DNA of 18,720 bases from CAYMTN01 sp964393335. GTDB taxonomy: Bacteria; Chloroflexota; Anaerolineae; Aggregatilineales; Aggregatilineaceae. Below are positions 1 through 6,453 of this stretch, piece by piece. Position numbers and translations under genes: made by a program. The first letter of the stretch is position 1; each line of letters opens with the position of its first letter. The stretch lies in NCBI GenBank assembly GCA_964393335.1, contig CAYMTN010000095.1:1-18720 (forward strand), given 5' to 3'. Under the pieces are notes generated by a model. That model was given only the letters and a program-made list of their open reading frames with translations, did no database searches and was not told the DNA's origin.

Positions 1-823
1 ACCGCGCGCGCTCCACGCTGAGGTCGAGCGACTTCGGGTGAGTCTCCGGCGCGGGAACCGAATCGACGTACGCCGCCGGGTCGTAACCGAGCGCGTCGAG
101 CAGTCTCACGCCGAGGTCGTAGCGGCTGACTGGCTCCGGTCCGGCGACGTGCAGCAGGCCCGCCGCATCCGTCGCGGCCAGTTCGAGCAGCGCGTCCGCC
201 AGATTGACCGCCCAGATCGGGCAGCGCCGTTGATCGACGTACAGTCGCAGCCGTTCGCCCGCCTCGATGCTGCGCAGCATCCAACTCACCTGCGCGTTGT
301 CGCGGTCGAAATCGTAGATCAAGCTGGTTCGCACGACCAGCGCGTCGGGATTCAGGCGCAGGATGTCGCGTTCGGCGTCCACTTTGGCGTGACCGTACGC
401 GCTGCCAGCCGCCGGACGTGGCGCTGACTCTTCAGTGTAATGGGATTCGGAGCCGTCAAACACGAGGTCCGTCGAGAGTGCTACCAGCCGCGCGCCGGAC
501 TGCGCCGCGATCTGCGCGACATGCCGCCCGGCCTGCCGGATGGCGTCGTCGAAACCGGAGCCGCTGCGTTCTGTCACCGCCGCGTGGATGATCACGTCCG
601 GGCGCAGCGCGTTCACGAGGTCGCTGAGCGCTGCCCGGTCGCGCAGATCAAGCCGGACCGGCAACCCGGCGCGTATCCGGTCGGGATGCGTGAGATACGT
701 CGCCGTGACGTCCCAGCCGCGCGCGGCGGCGCGTTCCGCCAGCGGCCCGCCCAACGTCCCGCTGCCGCCCAAAACCAACAGGTGACGCGCTTCGCCGGTC
801 GCCGCGTTATTCCAGGTCGTCAA
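1..823 (-). CDS. RmlD-type sugar-nucleotide reductase (dTDP-4-dehydrorhamnose reductase family), 3'-truncated by window edge
   Basis: This is an NAD(P)-dependent extended SDR of the RmlD family, which reduces the 4-keto group of nucleotide-activated 6-deoxysugars for cell-surface glycans. About 274 codons are visible without a stop. The Rossmann motif GGSGTLGG lies near residues 19-26, followed by a DLRD segment, a STDLVFDG segment near residues 117-124, and the catalytic YGHAK (Y143, K147). The extreme C-terminus is off the window. No ATG or GTG fits; the best start is a TTG at 823, 13 residues before the first beta strand, with an AGGCGAG ribosome site just upstream. It overlaps the 3' end of rnc by 17 bases in another frame, so translational coupling is likely. 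The exact substrate is not shown by the sequence; a generic sugar-nucleotide-binding SDR is the alternative. Confidence 0.82.
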   Translation of the reverse strand, partial: MTTWNNAATGEARHLLVLGGSGTLGGPLAERAAARGWDVTATYLTHPDRIRAGLPVRLDLRDRAALSDLVNALRPDVIIHAAVTERSGSGFDDAIRQAGRHVAQIAAQSGARLVALSTDLVFDGSESHYTEESAPRPAAGSAYGHAKVDAERDILRLNPDALVVRTSLIYDFDRDNAQVSWMLRSIEAGERLRLYVDQRRCPIWAVNLADALLELAATDAAGLLHVAGPEPVSRYDLGVRLLDALGYDPAAYVDSVPAPETHPKSLDLSVERAR

Positions 824-1523
824 AGACGATCTCGCCTGCGTCGATGGCCGCCAGGGCGTGTTGTGCGGCAGCCTGCGCCGCCGTCTGTTTGCTGTGCCCG
901 ACTCCGCGCCCGATCTCCGTTGAGCCGATCACGACCGCGACCGTAAACTCTTTGGCGTGATCCGGCCCCTGGCTGGCGACCGTGCGGTAGATCGGCGTCT
1001 GGCCGAGCGCCGCCTGGCTCCATTCCTGAAACAGGCTCTTGGCATCTTTATCCGCCGAGCGATCCAGGATGTCATCCAGCGCGGGGCTGAGCAGCGGTTC
1101 GACGAAGGCCTGCACGCGGTCCATGCCCAGGTCGAGATACATCGCGCCAACCAGCGCCTCAAATGCGCCGCACAAGTTTTTCACGCGCGACCGCCCGCCC
1201 GATTCATCCTCGCCGCGCCCCAACAGCAGCACATCCCCCAACCGGAAATCCTGCGCAAACCCGCCCAGCGTCTCCGTTCGGACCAGCCCGGCCCGCAGCC
1301 GCGTCAGGCGTCCTTCGTCCATCTCAGGAAAGCGGTGATACAGCCACGCGCCCGCGATAAAATCCAGCACGGCATCGCCCAAAAATTCGAGGCGTTCGTT
1401 ATCTTCCAACACGTGTTCGGGGTGCTCATTGATGTAGGAGCGGTGTGTCAGCGCCCGCTGCAAGAGCGAGAGATCGACGAACTGGACGCCGAGCCGGTCT
1501 TGAATCTTTTTTAGGTCAGACAT
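807..1523 (-). CDS. rnc: Ribonuclease III
   Basis: This is the double-strand-specific endoribonuclease of rRNA and mRNA processing; 238 aa, normal for the family. The catalytic domain carries the signature NERLEFLGD (residues 42-50; E46 and D50 match E. coli E41 and D45) and a second metal-ligand helix, LCGAFEALVGA, with E122 matching E. coli E117. The residue matching E. coli D114 is Gly119, confirmed in the DNA as GGC. The dsRNA-binding domain spans roughly residues 163-230, with the late-helix pattern SKQTAAQAAAQHAL. The ATG at 1523 is chosen because further extension would run through a probable terminator hairpin; an AAGGTG lies about 12 bases upstream. It sits between the FHA gene and the RmlD gene, on the same strand. 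Confidence 0.93.
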   Translation of the reverse strand: MSDLKKIQDRLGVQFVDLSLLQRALTHRSYINEHPEHVLEDNERLEFLGDAVLDFIAGAWLYHRFPEMDEGRLTRLRAGLVRTETLGGFAQDFRLGDVLLLGRGEDESGGRSRVKNLCGAFEALVGAMYLDLGMDRVQAFVEPLLSPALDDILDRSADKDAKSLFQEWSQAALGQTPIYRTVASQGPDHAKEFTVAVVIGSTEIGRGVGHSKQTAAQAAAQHALAAIDAGEIVFDDLE

Positions 1524-1561
1524 CGAAACAGCCAACACCTTATGTTGTGCAGCATCACGTG

Positions 1562-1598
1562 AAAAAACCACCGCTCCACACCGGACCGGGTGAAGCGG
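1562..1598 (-). terminator. Probable intrinsic terminator of the FHA gene
   Basis: Read on the minus strand, CCGCT and CACC pair with GGTG and AGCGG around a short loop. A TGG and then six Ts (positions 1567-1562) follow. The two-part stem has an asymmetric bulge and the T-run starts three bases after the stem, so the terminator is moderate rather than ideal. It lies between the FHA stop (1619) and the rnc start (1523). Confidence 0.5.
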
Positions 1599-1618
1599 CA
1601 ACCAGCACCGGCTGCCCG

Positions 1619-2125
1619 TCAGACAAACGCGACCCGGATCACCAGGCGGCCCAGACGCAGTTCGTCGTTATCGCGCAGAATACGCGGCTCGTTTGGCATC
1701 AATTTCTGCCCGTTCAAAAACGTCCCGTTGGCGCTGTTTAAGTCGGCTACGACGACCGTTTCCTGGTCGCGCGTCAATACCGCATGCGTGCGCGAAACGC
1801 CCTTTTCGATGGCATCATGGGGCGTCAAGTCAATATCCGGCACAGCCACCCCGGACTCGTTGTGCATCCGTCCCAGAACAACTTCATCCTCGACATTCAG
1901 CACGATCGTTTCGTTCGTGCCACGTATCGTCAACTGAAGTTGGCTTCTGCGGTCAAAGTAGGCTGTCCCCCAACGCCGTCTCGGCTCCAGGGATTCGTAC
2001 ACATCTTCCAGTTTGCTGGTCGCGTTTGTAGCGCCATGCAATGCAGACGGCAGAATATGGCCGCATGCATAACAATAGGCGTCTAGGTCTGCATTCTCCC
2101 GCTGACAGTGAGGGCATATCTGCAT
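1619..2125 (-). CDS. Zinc-ribbon plus FHA-domain protein
   Basis: A 168-aa cytoplasmic protein with an N-terminal four-Cys zinc ribbon (C4, C7, C18, C21) and a C-terminal forkhead-associated domain (about residues 62-165). The FHA core is easy to see: VVLGR at 82-86, SRTHA at 111-115 and NSANGTFLNG at 130-139. These residues form the phosphothreonine-binding loops, so phosphopeptide recognition is expected from family knowledge; the partner is unknown. The ATG at 2125 has an AAAGGG ribosome site and a near-consensus promoter about 50 bases upstream. It is divergent from a stand-alone receiver protein. No serine/threonine kinase gene is in the window. Confidence 0.9.
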   Translation of the reverse strand: MQICPHCQRENADLDAYCYACGHILPSALHGATNATSKLEDVYESLEPRRRWGTAYFDRRSQLQLTIRGTNETIVLNVEDEVVLGRMHNESGVAVPDIDLTPHDAIEKGVSRTHAVLTRDQETVVVADLNSANGTFLNGQKLMPNEPRILRDNDELRLGRLVIRVAFV

Positions 2126-2174
2126 TCGTCGCTACCCTTTACCACGCATGTCATTAACACCTGAACACAGGGTA

Positions 2175-2203
2175 ATGATACGCTGGTCACCCGAAAATTT
2201 CAA
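2175..2203 (-). promoter_or_regulatory. sigma70-type promoter of the FHA gene
   Basis: On the minus strand TTGAAA (2203-2198) and TATCAT (2180-2175) are separated by exactly 17 bases, each matching the consensus at five of six positions. The predicted start near 2168 leaves a leader of about 43 bases with a ribosome site before the ATG at 2125. Confidence 0.75.
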
Positions 2204-2208
2204 TTGTT

Positions 2209-2227
2209 TCGTGAATCTGTCGTGAAT
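2209..2227. repeat. Tandem 8-base direct repeat TCGTGAAT, 11-base period, between divergent genes
   Basis: TCGTGAAT occurs at 2209-2216 and again at 2220-2227, one helical turn apart. The pair lies just upstream of the FHA promoter -35 box and upstream of the receiver gene, a position typical of activator sites. No cognate regulator can be named. Confidence 0.4.
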
Positions 2228-2270
2228 TCGTGCCAAACCGGTTAAAAAAGCGTTTAATTTCTGCTGCAGT

Positions 2271-2276
2271 TATGAT
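2271..2276 (+). promoter_or_regulatory. Candidate -10 element for the receiver gene
   Basis: TATGAT lies in an AT-rich stretch 70 bases before the ATG of the receiver gene. I see no good -35 box at 16-18 bases, so the call is weak and may indicate an activator-dependent promoter. Confidence 0.3.
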
Positions 2277-2346
2277 AAATTAGAAGCAGCGTGGTGTTCT
2301 CACGGGATGTTCATTGCACCCCACCAAGCAGCGGAGCCAGCCGGGT

Positions 2347-2745
2347 ATGTTTTACATTGCTTACATCGAGGGAGACCCTCAAAGCCAGTTCCATTTTGAG
2401 CAGATCGCCGTGCTGCTGCGCGCGCGCGGGTTTGACAATGAATTGAGCGTCTACACGTCCCCCGACGACGCCTGTGAGAAAATCCCGTACGAGCGCCCCG
2501 ACATCGTGTTCATCGATCTGCGCACGCACACCGGTCGCAACACTGCCGGGCTGGAGTTGGCGCGTACCCTGCGCCAGCACCCGCTGTGCAAAACCACGAT
2601 TATCGTCGGTATGGCAGACTACGCCATGCCCGCCGACAGCACCGCCGCATTAGCCTCTGGATGCCACGTATTCATCGCCAAACCGGCCCGCTACCAGGCG
2701 GTCGAGGATGTCATCACGCGCCAGGTTCTTGGGTCGCGCGTGTAG
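2347..2745 (+). CDS. Stand-alone response-regulator receiver-domain protein
   Basis: A 132-aa single CheY-like receiver domain with no output domain. Acidic residues E8 and D10 follow beta1, D57 (in DIVFIDLRT) is the likely phospho-acceptor, and K112 (FIAKPAR) is the conserved Lys after beta5. F109 fills the usual aromatic switch position, but the usual Thr/Ser after beta4 is Met89 (VGMAD), so phosphorylation-dependent switching may be altered. The ATG at 2347 is preferred over an in-frame TTG at 2314 because the domain begins directly with the beta1 strand (FYIAYIEGD). No histidine kinase is adjacent. The 3' end overlaps the convergent tlyA by 32 bases. Confidence 0.8.
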   Translation: MFYIAYIEGDPQSQFHFEQIAVLLRARGFDNELSVYTSPDDACEKIPYERPDIVFIDLRTHTGRNTAGLELARTLRQHPLCKTTIIVGMADYAMPADSTAALASGCHVFIAKPARYQAVEDVITRQVLGSRV

Positions 2746-3541
2746 CCGGTTCTTCTGCCGAGGCTGCCATCGCTGCTGCGATCAGGTCGTCCAGCACCGG
2801 AGTCCGATCACCTGCGTAAACGGCCAGCCACGCCAGGAACTCGACGTTCCCGGCGGGTCCCTTCAACGGCGATACGGTCAGGCCGCGTACGCGGTACCCG
2901 TTCGCCACGACAGCCGCCAGCACGTCACGCAGCACGCGCTCGTGCACCTGTGCATCACGCACGACGCCGCCTTTGCCAACGGATTCTTTGCCCGCCTCAA
3001 ACTGCGGTTTGATCAACGTGATCAGATCGGCGTCCTGCGTCACCCAGCCGCGAATCACCGGCAGCAGGTAGCGCAGCGAGATAAACGACGCATCCACCAC
3101 CACCAGGCTGACCGGTTCCGCCAGCGCCTCGACATACCGCGCATTGGTGCGTTCCATCACCACCACGCGCGGATCGGACCGCAGGCGATAGTCAAGCTGG
3201 CCGTACCCGACGTCAATCGCATACACGCGCGCCGCCCCGTGCTGAAGCAGGCAGTCGGTGAAGCCGCCGGTGCTCGCGCCGACGTCCGCGCACACGCGCC
3301 CCGCAACCGTCACCGGGAACGCCGCCAGCGCCCCGGCGAGTTTGTCGCCGCCCCGGCTGACAAAACGCGGAGCCTGCGCCACGTCCACCGCCACCTGACG
3401 CGGCACGCGCATCCCCGGTTTGTCGCGGATTTCGCCCGCGACGCGCACCTCCCCGGCCATGATCATTCGCCGCGCTGCTTCGCGGCTAGGAGCCAGCTTC
3501 CGCTCGGCCAGCAGCACGTCCAGCCGTACTTTATCGCCCAT
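2714..3541 (-). CDS. tlyA: TlyA-family rRNA 2'-O-methyltransferase (hemolysin A family)
   Basis: A 275-aa SAM-dependent RNA methyltransferase. Characterised homologues methylate the ribose of cytidines in 16S and/or 23S rRNA. An N-terminal S4 RNA-binding domain (about residues 5-55, starting RLDVLLAERKLAPSREAARR) is joined to an FtsJ/RrmJ-type domain. That domain has a SAM loop DVGASTGGF (87-95) and the K-D-K-E catalytic set K67 (SRGGDKL), D150 (VVVDAS), K178 (LIKPQFE) and E234 (NVEFL). The C-terminal 15-20 residues are low-complexity Ala/Glu-rich. The start is the ATG at 3541, with an AAGGA about 11 bases upstream; upstream in-frame codons lack family similarity and cross the divergent promoter region. 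The stop lies inside the 3' end of the receiver gene. Confidence 0.93.
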   Translation of the reverse strand: MGDKVRLDVLLAERKLAPSREAARRMIMAGEVRVAGEIRDKPGMRVPRQVAVDVAQAPRFVSRGGDKLAGALAAFPVTVAGRVCADVGASTGGFTDCLLQHGAARVYAIDVGYGQLDYRLRSDPRVVVMERTNARYVEALAEPVSLVVVDASFISLRYLLPVIRGWVTQDADLITLIKPQFEAGKESVGKGGVVRDAQVHERVLRDVLAAVVANGYRVRGLTVSPLKGPAGNVEFLAWLAVYAGDRTPVLDDLIAAAMAASAEEPATRATQEPGA

Positions 3542-3591
3542 GTTACGCGTTTTCCTTCGCTGTGTGGTTGGTACCAGTCTACCGCATTCCC

Positions 3592-3600
3592 TGGTATAAT
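3592..3600 (+). promoter_or_regulatory. Extended -10 promoter of the UbiA/mevalonate kinase operon
   Basis: The sequence TGGTATAAT is a perfect TATAAT with the TGn extension, which can substitute for a strong -35 box. At 17 bases upstream only a poor -35 (TACCAG) is found. The predicted start near 3607 gives a leader of about 100 bases before the GTG at 3707. Confidence 0.68.
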
Positions 3601-3706
3601 GCTGTCCTGCCGGGACCATGCGGTGGCCCTGCTTCCGCGCCCCGCCAGGGATCGCTGATCCTTGCACCCGTCTTTTTCCGGTCGTTATTTTCGTGGGGAA
3701 CGTATT

Positions 3707-4630
3707 GTGCACGCAGTCAAAACGAGTGTCCTGCCCATCTGGCGCACGCTGCCGGTTCCGGTGCGTGGCCTGCTCCGTACCATGCGCCCGACTCAATGGC
3801 CCAAGAACGGGTTTGTGTTTGCCGGCATCCTGTTTGACAAGCAGCTCTTTGAATTCGACCCGCTGGCGCGCGTGCTGGCCGCGTTTGTGCTGCTCTGCCT
3901 GGCCGCGAGCACGATTTATATCGTCAATGATCTGGTAGACATCGAGCGCGACCGGCTCCACCCCCGCAAGCGCCACCGCGCCCTACCCGCCGGTCAACTG
4001 CCGGTCGGCTGGGCGAAAACAGCGGCAGTCATCTTTCCCGTGGTCGCCCTGGGAGCCAGCCTGCTGCTGACACCGGCCTTCACGGCTGTGCTGGCCGCCT
4101 ATTTGCTGCTGCACATTTCGTACTCGTTTTGGCTGAAAAACATCGTGATCATCGACGTGTTCGCCATCGCCGCCGGGTTTGTGCTGCGGCTGGTCGCGGG
4201 TATTGTCGTGATCGACGTGGCGAATTTTTCGCCCTGGCTGTACGTCTGCGCCGGGCTGCTGGCGCTGTTTTTGGCGATCGGCAAGCGGCGGCAGGAGCTG
4301 ATCCTGCTGGCCGACGACGCCGAAGACGTGCGCGCCACCTACAAAGATTACAACATGCCGCTGTTAGATGACATGCTGCGTATGGTCACGACCGGCAGCG
4401 TGTTGACCTACATGCTCTACACCATCGAGGCGCCGACCATCCGCAGCAACGGCCACCGCATGATGGTCACCATCCCGTTCGTCGTCTACGGCGTGTTCCG
4501 CTACCTGTACCTGATCCACGTGTGCGGCGAAGGCAGCGCGCCCGACGAGTTGTTGTTCAAAGACCCGCCGCTGCTGCTGACGGTCATCCTGTACGGCCTG
4601 ACCGCCGTCCTGCTGTTATACGTGATCTGA
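3707..4630 (+). CDS. UbiA-family prenyltransferase, decaprenyl-phosphate phosphoribosyltransferase-like
   Basis: A polytopic membrane protein (307 aa, about 8-9 hydrophobic segments) of the UbiA superfamily. It begins with the RPTQWPKN motif (residues 27-34) and has the Mg-binding signature NDLVDIERD (N74, D75, D78, D82), followed by the basic LHPRKRHRALPAG. This arrangement, and the KDYNMPLLDDML segment near 213-224, is typical of the DPPR-synthase branch, which transfers phosphoribose from PRPP to a polyprenyl phosphate; that assignment is by family knowledge. The GTG at 3707 has a GGGGAA ribosome site nine bases upstream; a TTG at 3662 and an ATG at 3782 are alternatives. Mevalonate kinase follows after 13 bases. 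Quinone or heme prenyltransferases are less likely given these motifs. Confidence 0.85.
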   Translation: MHAVKTSVLPIWRTLPVPVRGLLRTMRPTQWPKNGFVFAGILFDKQLFEFDPLARVLAAFVLLCLAASTIYIVNDLVDIERDRLHPRKRHRALPAGQLPVGWAKTAAVIFPVVALGASLLLTPAFTAVLAAYLLLHISYSFWLKNIVIIDVFAIAAGFVLRLVAGIVVIDVANFSPWLYVCAGLLALFLAIGKRRQELILLADDAEDVRATYKDYNMPLLDDMLRMVTTGSVLTYMLYTIEAPTIRSNGHRMMVTIPFVVYGVFRYLYLIHVCGEGSAPDELLFKDPPLLLTVILYGLTAVLLLYVI

Positions 4631-4643
4631 CCTGCTCCCGCCG

Positions 4644-5600
4644 ATGAAACCCGCTGACGCCGCCGCCCCTGGCAAAATCATCCTGTTCGGCGAACATGCC
4701 GTCGTTTACGGCCATCCGGCGATTGCCGTGCCGCTGAACGCCGTGCAAGCGACCGTTCACGCCGAACCGGCCACGCCCGGCAGCGGCCTGGTCATTTACG
4801 CGCCGGATATCGACCGGACGCTGTGTTATGCCGCCGGCAGCAGCGACAACCCGCTCTACAACGCGCTGGTCTTCCCGGTACAGGTCATGCTGGACATGCT
4901 CGGCCTGCCGGTCCCGGACCTGACGCTGACCGTCCGTTCGACGATCCCCATCGCCAGCGGGTTAGGCAGTGGGGCAGCCCTGGCGGCGGCCCTGATTCGG
5001 GCGTTGGCGGCGGCGCTCGATCACGCGCTGTCACGCGAGACGCTCAACCGGCTGGTGTATGAAGTGGAAAAACGCCATCACGGCACGCCGAGCGGCATCG
5101 ATAACACCGTCATCGTCTACGAGCAGCCGGTCTATTTCGTGCGCGGCAAACCGCTGGAAACGTTCCACATCGCGCGCCCGTTTACGCTGCTCGTCGCAGA
5201 CAGCGGCCACGGCAGCCCGACGCATATCACGGTGGGCGACGTGCGCGCGCTCTACACGGCGGAACCGGATCGGATTGGCGCGATCTTTGCCCGCATCGGC
5301 GAAATCGTTAACGCTGCCCGCGACGCCATCGAATCGGGTACAATTGAGTCACTCGGCCCGCTGATGAACGAGAATCACGCCCTGCTGCGCGAGCTGACCG
5401 TGTCATCCGACCGGCTGGACAGCCTGTGCAACGCGGCGCTGAAGGCAGGCGCAGCTGGGGCCAAACTCTCCGGCGGCGGGCGCGGCGGCAACGTGATCGC
5501 GCTGCCCGGACCGGACCGGGCAAGTTTCGTCACCGGCGCATTACGCCGCGCCGGGGCCGTGAACGTCATTCAAACGAGCGTGGAAGACCTGTCATGTTAG
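4644..5600 (+). CDS. mvk: Mevalonate kinase (GHMP family)
   Basis: This enzyme phosphorylates mevalonate to mevalonate-5-phosphate in isoprenoid synthesis; 318 aa, normal length. Motif 1 is APGKIILFGEHAVVYGHPA (residues 8-26, K11), motif 2 is GLGSGAAL (106-113), HGTPSGIDN (146-154) carries the catalytic Asp D153, and motif 3 is GAAGAKLSGGGRGG (269-282). E142 fits the metal-ligand Glu. The second Ser of the usual GLGSSAA motif is Gly110. The ATG lacks a clear Shine-Dalgarno and lies 13 bases after the UbiA stop, suggesting translational coupling. The HG-PSGIDN motif favours mevalonate kinase over galactokinase or homoserine kinase. No other mevalonate-pathway gene is in the window. Confidence 0.9.
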   Translation: MKPADAAAPGKIILFGEHAVVYGHPAIAVPLNAVQATVHAEPATPGSGLVIYAPDIDRTLCYAAGSSDNPLYNALVFPVQVMLDMLGLPVPDLTLTVRSTIPIASGLGSGAALAAALIRALAAALDHALSRETLNRLVYEVEKRHHGTPSGIDNTVIVYEQPVYFVRGKPLETFHIARPFTLLVADSGHGSPTHITVGDVRALYTAEPDRIGAIFARIGEIVNAARDAIESGTIESLGPLMNENHALLRELTVSSDRLDSLCNAALKAGAAGAKLSGGGRGGNVIALPGPDRASFVTGALRRAGAVNVIQTSVEDLSC

Positions 5601-6190
5601 TGGTCGCCGTCATTCTATCCGTCTGTTTGCTGCTGGCGATCATCGTCGTGCTGGTGCGCGCGCTGGACTACATCCAGCAGCACCCGGAGCTGATCACCGA
5701 CGGCACGCCGCTGGCCTACCAGCGCTGCCAGATGACGCTGGCGCACGTCGTCACGCGCTTTAAGGAGATCGAGCACGCGCTCACGCCGGGGGACGTGGTC
5801 ACGTGGGACGCGCCCGACGGCTTCCGCTACACGCTGACCCGACGCGGCGTCGAACGACGGCGCGAAGCATCGTCGGCCCGCGTCTATCACCTGCCGTGGG
5901 AAAATATCGGCGGTGTGGGCGTGCGGATGCAGCCCGGCTTCAGCCTGGTCGATCACAACCGCGACGGGTGGGCCGACAGCCAGTACACGACCGGTTATTC
6001 CTTCCACCTGTTGATCGTGCCGATTAGCGGCCACACCATGAATATCCGCATTCCCACCGACGAACGCGCCGACGCGGTGGACTTTGTGGCGTATACCCTC
6101 GCCGCAGCCGAGCGCCAGCACAAGCGAATCAACGTCTTCGGCTTCAACAAGCCCCCTGCCCCGCACCGCCAGCGCGTGTCGAAAATCTGA
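5594..6190 (+). CDS. Membrane-anchored protein of unknown function with a DxNxDGxxD loop
   Basis: I do not recognise this 198-aa protein. One N-terminal membrane segment (about residues 3-22) is followed by a soluble alpha/beta part that I cannot assign. A segment GFRYTLTRRGVERRR (76-90) and PWENIGGVGV (101-110) look like a beta-rich PH-like fold, but that is only an impression. Residues 120-128 read DHNRDGWAD, the DxNxDGxxD pattern of bacterial calcium loops. The ATG at 5594 overlaps the last seven bases of mevalonate kinase (ATG inside the stop region), so the two genes are almost certainly co-translated. The ribosome site GGAAG is inside mvk. Its place at the end of the polyprenyl operon suggests a membrane role. 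Confidence 0.75.
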   Translation: MLVVAVILSVCLLLAIIVVLVRALDYIQQHPELITDGTPLAYQRCQMTLAHVVTRFKEIEHALTPGDVVTWDAPDGFRYTLTRRGVERRREASSARVYHLPWENIGGVGVRMQPGFSLVDHNRDGWADSQYTTGYSFHLLIVPISGHTMNIRIPTDERADAVDFVAYTLAAAERQHKRINVFGFNKPPAPHRQRVSKI

Positions 6191-6318
6191 CGGCGCGTGC
6201 CGCCCGGTCCTGAGTCCGGCATCTCAGACCACTCGCCAGGAACAAATGATCGGCAGGGCAGCCTGCCTAACCAACGCCTGTCTCCATAAGACTACCATTA
6301 GAGTTCCCGCCGTAGGGC
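6191..6318. other. Intergenic region with small hairpins, no gene
   Basis: No coding region is supported here. GGCAGG (6252-6257) pairs with CCTGCC (6262-6267), and CTGAG at 6210-6214 is inverted at 6223-6227. Neither is followed by a T-run, so a classical intrinsic terminator for the upstream operon is not visible. The rseP promoter begins at 6319. Confidence 0.4.
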
Positions 6319-6347
6319 TTGCCCTTGCCGTAGCGGACCGTTATAAT
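6319..6347 (+). promoter_or_regulatory. sigma70-type promoter of rseP
   Basis: TTGCCC (6319-6324) and a perfect TATAAT (6342-6347) are separated by 17 bases. The predicted start near 6354 leaves a leader of about 100 bases that contains a hairpin. Confidence 0.72.
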
Positions 6348-6394
6348 TTGATCACTCACCCACTGAGCGCGTACAGTCAGCAGCAACCATTCAG

Positions 6395-6415
6395 GGGCGT
6401 CCTCACTTGACGCCC
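6395..6415 (+). promoter_or_regulatory. Hairpin in the rseP leader
   Basis: GGGCGTC (6395-6401) pairs perfectly with GACGCCC (6409-6415) around a seven-base loop, and the sequence TCTTTACTT follows. It is 38 bases before the rseP ATG. It could be a weak attenuator or the terminator of an earlier transcript; the T-run is broken by C, so function is uncertain. Confidence 0.4.
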
Positions 6416-6453
6416 TCTTTACTTGGGGGCACAAGGCGTAGAGGAACAGGTTG

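Noticed and set aside
38..946. Two plus-strand open frames near the left edge
   Set aside because: They are antisense to the RmlD and rnc genes, whose motifs are intact; no ribosome sites or domains support them.
1524..1601. N-terminal extension of RNase III by 26 residues
   Set aside because: The extension would cover a probable terminator and has no family similarity; the ATG at 1523 gives the normal RNase III length.
2708..3658. Plus-strand open frame of 316 codons
   Set aside because: It lies antisense to tlyA, whose product has complete S4 and FtsJ motifs. The antisense product is His/Arg/Gln-rich with no recognisable fold, typical of a high-GC shadow frame.
3542..3976. N-terminal extension of TlyA by 145 residues
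   Set aside because: It covers the divergent promoter and the start of the UbiA gene and has no domain; the ATG at 3541 starts the S4 domain.
6252..6267. GGCAGG/CCTGCC hairpin as terminator of the mevalonate kinase operon
   Set aside because: The stem is short and no T-run follows, so I list it only as a hairpin in the spacer.
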